From the NCBI GenBank assembly GCA_938003665.1, contig CALKYI010000022.1, forward strand, positions 1 through 7,265: a stretch of DNA of 7,265 nucleotides, in the 5' to 3' direction. This DNA is from an uncultured Flavobacteriales bacterium. GTDB lineage: Bacteria > Bacteroidota > Bacteroidia > Flavobacteriales_D > Sanyastnellaceae. Shown here piece by piece: positions 1-4,269 of this stretch. Below the pieces are notes generated by a model. That model searched no databases, was not told the origin of the DNA, and saw only the letters and a list, made by a program, of their open reading frames with translations. The position numbers were made by a program, and so were the translations under genes. The first letter of the stretch is position 1. Each line of letters begins with the position of its first letter.

Positions 1-757
1 AGTTGACACTGGTGCAGTTGTTTTCGTCTGCAACCACCAACGAAACCAGGTACTCCCCTGGCTCTTCGTACGAGTGTGATGTCAGCGGGGTTGTGGTGGA
101 ATCGACCGTGCCGTCGCCCCAGTTCCAAATCCAGTATTCCAAATCCACTCCGTCACCGATAGAGCTGCTACCATCAAAAGAAACCTCTTGGTTCGGGCAT
201 ACACCCACGATGGGTTGCCCAGGCTCAAACGGCTCGGGATCGGTCATGTCATACCCTGACTCAGGGTACGTGCAGGGAGTCACACAAGCAATGGTGCCTA
301 CCCAACCTGCTGCACCTGCAGTGGCGCCGTTGTTGGAATTGAAGACAAACGTCAGGCATCCCGTAGGGTTAAAGGTCGAAGCAGTAAAACTCACCCCCTG
401 CAAACTGTTGTTGGTTCCAGCCCCAACCATCTCTGCACTCGTGTCATCGCCGTCGAAGACATACAACACGTCGTTGTTGTTGGGGTTGGCGTTCGTCTGA
501 AGATCGAACGCTAAGAAGACCACCTGAATCGCATCCCCGTCTGTCTCAGGACAAATGGTGATGGTGTAATCTTGGTCTGTGTAGGGACCTCCATCGACGG
601 CTCCCAGTATCCCATCGTCATAGAAAAAGCCGTCGCAAATGACGACTTCACCACCCGCACTGATTTGGATGTCTTCCTGCGCACATAGGTTGGCTGAGCA
701 GGCTGCGAGCACAAAGGCCAAGCCGAGCACTCGAGCGGTCAAGTTTCGTAACGCCAT
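1..757 (-). CDS. Secreted CUB-like/PKD-domain surface protein, 3' part missing
   Basis: The frame is open from ATG at 757 to the left edge (252 codons, no stop), so only the N-terminal part is present. Residues 1-27 form an export signal with a hydrophobic core (VLGLAFVLAAC). It may be cut by signal peptidase I near CAQ; the LAAC at 17-20 also fits a lipobox, so a lipoprotein is possible. Residues about 30-160 resemble the CUB-like domain common at the start of large Bacteroidota gliding-motility or T9SS proteins, with the landmarks YTITICPE, VLYVFDGDDTSA and GCLTFVF and four cysteines (41, 69, 134, 158). A PKD domain starts near 180 and carries NWGDG (212-216) followed by HSY and GEYLVSL. 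Related proteins usually end in a T9SS sorting domain; that end lies outside the window. It follows the sigma/PKD transmembrane pair on the same strand after 150 bases, so co-regulation is possible. Exact function is unknown. Confidence 0.85.
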   Translation of the reverse strand, partial: MALRNLTARVLGLAFVLAACSANLCAQEDIQISAGGEVVICDGFFYDDGILGAVDGGPYTDQDYTITICPETDGDAIQVVFLAFDLQTNANPNNNDVLYVFDGDDTSAEMVGAGTNNSLQGVSFTASTFNPTGCLTFVFNSNNGATAGAAGWVGTIACVTPCTYPESGYDMTDPEPFEPGQPIVGVCPNQEVSFDGSSSIGDGVDLEYWIWNWGDGTVDSTTTPLTSHSYEEPGEYLVSLVVADENNCTSVN

Positions 758-835
758 GGGTAGCTGTAAGGGGTAAAAACGAGATGCCATAAATGTGGTC
801 TTCAAAGGTGTCAATTTAGTAACCCGATTCCTGCG

Positions 836-863
836 CAAAGGTTGCACAGTGCAAATTACTCAA
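836..863 (-). promoter_or_regulatory. Candidate Bacteroidota-type promoter of the CUB/PKD gene
   Basis: On the minus strand a TTG (861-863) is followed, after exactly 17 bases, by AACCTTTG (836-843), one mismatch from the TAnnTTTG -7 box of Bacteroidota. It would give an mRNA leader of about 72 bases. The match is imperfect in AT-moderate DNA and may be chance. If real, the downstream gene can be transcribed independently of the sigma operon. Confidence 0.3.
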
Positions 864-868
864 ATGCA

Positions 869-889
869 CCCTGATGATAACCATCAAGG
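869..889 (-). terminator. Hairpin after the PKD transmembrane gene (possible weak terminator)
   Basis: In the minus-strand RNA, CCUUGAUG pairs with CAUCAGGG around a five-base loop, giving an 8-bp stem with one G-U pair. It begins 18 bases after the stop of the upstream gene. The G-U pair would be a C-A mismatch in plus-strand RNA, so the hairpin fits minus-strand transcription. No U-tract follows (the sequence continues UGCAUUUG), so it may be a 3'-end stabiliser or processing site instead of an intrinsic terminator. Confidence 0.3.
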
Positions 890-907
890 CCGTGAATTGA
901 CTAGGGG

Positions 908-2263
908 TTATTCGCCGTCGATCAACACCTCATCGACAAATAGGTGCTTTTCCCCTGCAGGGGTCTCTGCGACCAACTTCCAGGTGTACTTTTTGCCAAC
1001 TTCAGCTGCACCACCATTCGCCAATTCGCCTTTCCAAGGCCGACGGGACTTGGAGGATTCGAATACCTGTTCGTCGCCGTCCCAAATGGTGAGTTCCCAC
1101 TTGCCTTTAAAGTCCATCAACATAAGCGGCATGAAGGTGTCGTATCGGCCGTCTCCATCTGGCGAGAACAAGGCAGGTGCGATGGCCTCTTTGCGCGAGC
1201 CCAAATGGATGTTTTGAACTGCAATGTCTTGGCAGCCAAACTTGTTACTCGCTACCAGGTTGACGTGGTAGTCACCCGGGATTTCCAACATCGCCTGCGC
1301 TTCCGTCAGGCCCTCCTGTTCGAGCAACCATGTGCTGCTGCTCGCATCTTCCGTTTCATTGATAAGGTGAACGCGTGCTCGGTTTGAGGTTGCATCGAAA
1401 AACTCCCAATTCATGGCCGCTTCAGGCTTCGGACGTACCACAATCATGTTCTCGACAGTACGTGTTCGAATCATACCATCACCTGGGGCACGGACAGAGA
1501 CCGTGATGTCATAGGATCCCGCATCATCGTAGATGTGCGTCGGAGCCACTTCCTGGGAGAACCCGCCGTCGCCAAAATTCCAAAGCACCGAACCTTCCTG
1601 GTCCAGTCCATTCAGTGCGAACGTTACTTCCGTCCCGGCACAAGCCTCTTGAACACTCGCGGTCATGGCCTCCAATGCCGCATCCAATTTGGCCTCAGTA
1701 CTGAGAACGAGATCTTCTTGCCCTTCAGCCTTAGCGACTGCCGTCACGTCTTGTGGTTGGCTACTCTGCTCGGTCGAAACGCTTAGGCGTCCTTCCGGGG
1801 CTTCTGTGCGTGTCGAAGAGGACATCTCGGTCGGTGCATCCGCTTTAACCGTTAAACTGGGCAAGTCGATGACAAACGTGTTCGAGGTCCGGGCACCTTC
1901 TGATGGGAATACGTCCGTGGCGTCCCCAGCAGGCGAAAATAACGACTGGGCTGAGGTAGCAGCATCTGAGGCATTTGTTTCATTGGCAATTACCTCTTGG
2001 GTGGTTGCTAAACCTGACCCTCTGGCATGCTCCTCTTCCAGGATAGTCGGCGCAATCACCCACAACGCCATGCCGGCTGCGATGGCCGTTGCACCAACTG
2101 CGATGCGCTGCGCATTACGCATGCGTCGAGCCATTTCATTGGTCGATCCCGCATTCAGGGCATCGAGGTTTTGCTCCATGCGCTTCCAATCACCTGTTAC
2201 ATCAGGTTCAAAGCCTTGGAAGCTCCTTTTCAATTGATCCAGCCAGTTCAAGTTTTCGCTCAT
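908..2263 (-). CDS. Single-pass membrane protein with PKD and gliding-motility-type C-terminal domain; putative anti-sigma/sensor
   Basis: This 451-residue protein starts at the ATG that overlaps the sigma-factor stop (ATGA), with GAAGG about 8 bases upstream, indicating translational coupling. Residues 1-52 are hydrophilic and probably cytoplasmic. The stretch PDVTGDWKRMEQNLDAL resembles the W-x(2-3)-(L/M/I)-x(3)-L tail of many Bacteroidota sigma-linked membrane proteins. Residues 53-74 form one membrane helix. Residues 75-200 are a low-complexity S/T/A/E-rich linker. Residues 205-278 are a PKD domain (WNFGDG at 228-233, then H-x-Y and GSY). Residues 279-355 are a degenerate second PKD (GDYHVNLVASNKFGC). 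Residues 361-451 resemble the gliding-motility-associated C-terminal domain: FSPDGDGRYDTF, then PWKG and GKKYTWKL. It has only two cysteines (208, 344), so no zinc-binding anti-sigma motif. An anti-sigma or sensor role is inferred from gene context and topology, not from a recognised anti-sigma domain. Confidence 0.88.
   Translation of the reverse strand: MSENLNWLDQLKRSFQGFEPDVTGDWKRMEQNLDALNAGSTNEMARRMRNAQRIAVGATAIAAGMALWVIAPTILEEEHARGSGLATTQEVIANETNASDAATSAQSLFSPAGDATDVFPSEGARTSNTFVIDLPSLTVKADAPTEMSSSTRTEAPEGRLSVSTEQSSQPQDVTAVAKAEGQEDLVLSTEAKLDAALEAMTASVQEACAGTEVTFALNGLDQEGSVLWNFGDGGFSQEVAPTHIYDDAGSYDITVSVRAPGDGMIRTRTVENMIVVRPKPEAAMNWEFFDATSNRARVHLINETEDASSSTWLLEQEGLTEAQAMLEIPGDYHVNLVASNKFGCQDIAVQNIHLGSRKEAIAPALFSPDGDGRYDTFMPLMLMDFKGKWELTIWDGDEQVFESSKSRRPWKGELANGGAAEVGKKYTWKLVAETPAGEKHLFVDEVLIDGE
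911..1183 (-). other. Gliding-motility-like (T9SS type B-like) C-terminal domain of the membrane protein
   Basis: Residues 361-451 show the family's layout: an opening FSPDGDGRYDTF (family norm is near FTPNGDGxND), a mid-domain strand LTIWDGDEQVFES, then PWKG, a Gly-rich turn, GKKYTWKL and a final strand. In the known family this domain is a secretion and sorting signal. Here it ends a protein with an apparent uncleaved membrane anchor, so it is probably a periplasmic sensory or binding domain. Confidence 0.65.
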
Positions 2264-2826
2264 TTCGCAACCTTCAATTCGTTTTTACCGAGCAAAATGG
2301 TTCGCACATTTCGCTTGGCTTTGGCAAAGTTCGATTTCGATGCCCCCACAGAAATACCGAGTTTCTCGGCAATTTCCTGGTGGCTGTAGTTGTCAAAAAC
2401 GTACAGGTTGAAGACCGCTCGATACGATGGGGACAATTGCTCCATTGCATCGAGAATTTCCTGAACCGTGAATTCGCGGCCCACTTCTTCTTCCTGTTCT
2501 TCCACGCCGACGAGCACCTCCAAGTGTTCGTCCTCCGTGGAATCCATTCGATCCGCTTTGTGCTTGCGAATGGCATCAATGGCCGTATTGACCATGATTC
2601 GTCTCATCCAACCTTCAAAAGAACCTTTCGAAGTGTACCCCTCAATGTTTGTGAACACCTTGAGGAACCCTTCTTGCACCATGTCTTGGACGCGATCTGT
2701 GTCATTGGTATACCGCAGGCACACACCAAACATCAACCGATAGTACCGGTCGAAAACCCACTGTTGGGACAGCCTGTTTCCGTTCTTGCACCCTTCGATG
2801 TGTTGACGTAATTCGTTTTCAGACAT
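2260..2826 (-). CDS. ECF-family RNA polymerase sigma factor
   Basis: This 188-residue protein has the usual ECF sigma length and two-domain form. Region 2 spans roughly residues 22-92: FDRYYRLMFGVCLRYTND, then the DMVQEGFLKVF core-binding helix and SFEGWMRRIMVNTAIDAIRK, which corresponds to promoter -10 recognition. An acidic linker (about 96-118, including EEQEEEVG) joins region 4 (about 128-180), whose helix-turn-helix reads YSHQEIAEKLGISVGASKSNFAKAKRNVR, typical of Bacteroidota ECF sigmas (GIS-x-G-x-SKS). It directs core polymerase to alternative promoters in the cytoplasm. The stop overlaps the start of the transmembrane PKD gene, so the two are almost certainly co-transcribed and the partner probably controls its activity. 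The upstream Shine-Dalgarno is weak (GGAAG close to the ATG). No housekeeping TAnnTTTG promoter was found upstream, which leaves room for autoregulation. Confidence 0.95.
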   Translation of the reverse strand: MSENELRQHIEGCKNGNRLSQQWVFDRYYRLMFGVCLRYTNDTDRVQDMVQEGFLKVFTNIEGYTSKGSFEGWMRRIMVNTAIDAIRKHKADRMDSTEDEHLEVLVGVEEQEEEVGREFTVQEILDAMEQLSPSYRAVFNLYVFDNYSHQEIAEKLGISVGASKSNFAKAKRNVRTILLGKNELKVAK

Positions 2827-2856
2827 GGCTTCCGCCGTTCATAAGACGGCCTCTTT

Positions 2857-2879
2857 GATGCAAGGTTGCCTTGCGCATC
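2857..2879. repeat. Imperfect inverted repeat upstream of the sigma gene
   Basis: GATGCAAGG (2857-2865) is separated by TTG from CCTTGCGCATC (2869-2879). The arms are complementary except for a two-base bulge (GC) in the right arm. With a 3-base loop it could fold in RNA, or act as a symmetrical protein-binding site. There is no T-tract in either direction, which argues against an intrinsic terminator. Confidence 0.55.
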
Positions 2880-2952
2880 CTTGGTGATGTACAAGGTACG
2901 TTAAAATCCTACGGGCATTGTCCACCGCGTGCATCCCTGCGATTGGAAGAAT

Positions 2953-2960
2953 TACCTTTG
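2953..2960 (+). promoter_or_regulatory. Perfect -7 box (TAnnTTTG) immediately before mnmA
   Basis: TACCTTTG matches the Bacteroidota -7 consensus at all fixed positions and ends five bases before the mnmA ATG. Transcription starting at the usual distance would begin at or beside the A of the start codon, giving a leaderless mRNA. No TTG lies 17-23 bases upstream (nearest are at 2943 and 2918), so the -33 element is poor or absent. Confidence 0.45.
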
Positions 2961-2965
2961 CCCCC

Positions 2966-4129
2966 ATGCGAATCGTTGTGGGACTTTCCGGCGGTGTGGA
3001 TTCAAGCGTGGCCGCGTGGCTTTTGCAGCAGGAAGGCCATGAAGTCATCGGCATTTTCATGCGTAACTGGCACGATGAATCGGTCGTCATCGACAACGAG
3101 TGTCCCTGGATTGACGATGCCAACGATGCCATGCTCGTGGCCTCGCACCTTGGCATCCCCTTTCAAGTGCTGGACCTCTCGGCGCAGTACAAGGAGCGCA
3201 TCGTCAATTACATGTTCGACGAATACGCCGCAGGCCGAACACCGAACCCGGATGTGCTGTGCAACCGAGAAGTCAAATTTGACCTGTTTCTCCAATCCGC
3301 CCTCGAACTCGGTGCGGACGGTGTGGCCACTGGGCATTACTGCCGCAAAGAAACCCTTGACATCGATGGACAGCCCACCCATCGCTTGCTAGCAGGCGTA
3401 GACACCAACAAAGACCAGAGCTACTTCCTATGCCAATTGACACAAGCCCAGCTCGACAAAGCCCATTTTCCCATTGGGGAATTGACCAAACCAGAAGTCC
3501 GGCGCTTGGCGGAGGAAATCGACCTGCCCACCGCCAACAAAAAGGACAGTCAGGGGCTGTGTTTCATCGGCAAAGTGCGCTTGCCGGATTTCCTTCAGCA
3601 GCAGCTGGAGCCGAAAACAGGCGACATCATTGAAATTGATTCGGAACACGCCAAGCAGGCCATGGCATCTCAACCGGACCCTTCACAGCCAACCCATTGG
3701 AATCCGGAGGACGGAGTCTGTGTGGGGCAACACAACGGTGCCCATTTTTTCACCGTAGGCCAACGACGGGGGATTCAGGTGGGTGGAAAGCCCGAGCCTT
3801 TGTTTGTGCTTGAGAAAGACGTTGAACGAAATGTGCTATTCGTAGGGCAAGGTGAAAACCATCCCGGGCTGTTGCGGCAAGCCCTTCGCATCCATTCGAA
3901 TGAAGCACACTGGATTCGTCCGGACCAGGAACTGGCCATCGGTGAAAGCACGGATGCATTTGAAGTACGCATCCGCTATCGGCAACCGCTACAAAAGGCC
4001 ACCCTCACCCGGCACAGCGATTACTACGAAGTGACATTCGCGCATCCACAATCGGGCGTCGCGGCTGGTCAATTTGCCGCATGGTACGATGGAGACGAGT
4101 GCATCGGCTCTGGCGTGATCGCGGGTTAA
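2966..4129 (+). CDS. mnmA: tRNA-specific 2-thiouridylase MnmA
   Basis: MnmA thiolates uridine 34 of the Lys, Glu and Gln tRNAs in the cytoplasm, using ATP and a relayed persulfide sulfur. The product is 387 residues, normal for the family. Visible motifs are the PP-loop SGGVDSS (8-14), NPDVLCN with catalytic Cys99, ATGHY (121-125), DQSYFL (150-155), SQGLCFIG with the second catalytic Cys199, and GQRRGI (266-270 region). The C-terminal beta domain ends GQFAAWYDGDECIGSGVI. The ATG at 2966 is preferred because MRIVVGLSGG is the usual family start; an in-frame TTG at 2918 would add 16 unconserved residues. A 20-25 residue insertion (about 226-250) before the conserved GQRRG segment resembles that of other Bacteroidota MnmA proteins. 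The gene is divergent from the sigma factor and probably a single-gene unit ending in a hairpin. Confidence 0.97.
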   Translation: MRIVVGLSGGVDSSVAAWLLQQEGHEVIGIFMRNWHDESVVIDNECPWIDDANDAMLVASHLGIPFQVLDLSAQYKERIVNYMFDEYAAGRTPNPDVLCNREVKFDLFLQSALELGADGVATGHYCRKETLDIDGQPTHRLLAGVDTNKDQSYFLCQLTQAQLDKAHFPIGELTKPEVRRLAEEIDLPTANKKDSQGLCFIGKVRLPDFLQQQLEPKTGDIIEIDSEHAKQAMASQPDPSQPTHWNPEDGVCVGQHNGAHFFTVGQRRGIQVGGKPEPLFVLEKDVERNVLFVGQGENHPGLLRQALRIHSNEAHWIRPDQELAIGESTDAFEVRIRYRQPLQKATLTRHSDYYEVTFAHPQSGVAAGQFAAWYDGDECIGSGVIAG

Positions 4130-4131
4130 GC

Positions 4132-4158
4132 GTGCAGGAGCGCCTGCGCAACCTTTTT
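4132..4158 (+). terminator. Probable intrinsic terminator of mnmA
   Basis: GCAGG (4134-4138) pairs with CCTGC (4143-4147) around a 4-base loop, extended by GT/GC (one G-U pair). T5 lies at 4154-4158. The hairpin begins three bases after the stop codon. The four-base AACC between stem and T-tract makes it weaker than ideal. Confidence 0.45.
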
Positions 4159-4182
4159 GTCGTAATCTTGTTTTTACGTTAG
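4157..4182 (+). promoter_or_regulatory. Weak candidate promoter for the large secreted protein
   Basis: TACGTTAG (4175-4182) is one mismatch from TAnnTTTG, with TTG (4157-4159) 15 bases upstream, slightly short of the usual spacing. TAATCTTG (4163-4170) is an alternative one-mismatch box without a TTG partner. Some promoter is expected here because a terminator-like hairpin precedes it and the gene starts at 4207. Confidence 0.2.
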
Positions 4183-4206
4183 CGCCCAGCGCCAAACCAA
4201 ACGCAA

Positions 4207-4269
4207 ATGAAAAACCTGCTTTTATCCGCTGTGTGCCTGCTGGCCGCTGCTTTCGCTCCAGCCACAGCC
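4207..4269 (+). other. Sec signal peptide
   Basis: Residues 1-21 have Lys2, a hydrophobic core LLLSAVCLLAAAFA and an ATA site before QDD, the common Bacteroidota pattern with Gln at the new N-terminus. Lys2 is the only basic residue before 931 apart from histidines. Confidence 0.85.

Larger units (their letters stand above)
2827..2965. promoter_or_regulatory. Divergent intergenic region between the sigma factor and mnmA
   Basis: These 139 bases separate two oppositely oriented genes and must hold both promoters. Visible elements are a GCCGT/ACGGC inverted repeat (2834-2850) in the sigma leader, a longer inverted repeat (2857-2879), a GTAC-AAG-GTAC palindrome (2889-2899) and a TACCTTTG box next to mnmA. 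The sigma-side promoter was not identified: the best minus-strand candidate, TACCTTGT (2890-2897), matches only four of six -7 box positions and lacks a TTG partner. Confidence 0.6.

Noticed and set aside
3..500. 165-codon plus-strand open frame at the left edge
   Set aside because: Shadow of the minus-strand CUB/PKD gene, whose own translation has a signal peptide, CUB-like landmarks and a PKD motif.
2089..2811. 240-codon plus-strand open frame across the sigma factor and the start of the sensor gene
   Set aside because: Antisense to two well-supported genes and spanning their junction. The translation (many His/Phe/Ser) shows no domain.
2224..2826. Both the sigma factor and the membrane protein begin with MSEN
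   Set aside because: Four residues at a start codon are too short to indicate homology; the rest of the sequences are unrelated.
2857..2879. Inverted repeat considered as an intrinsic terminator
   Set aside because: It lies upstream of both divergent genes and has no T-tract on either side, so an operator or leader role is more plausible.
2918..2965. Upstream TTG start giving MnmA 16 extra residues
   Set aside because: The extra residues do not match the family, and MRIVVGLSGG at 2966 is the conventional start beside a perfect -7 box.
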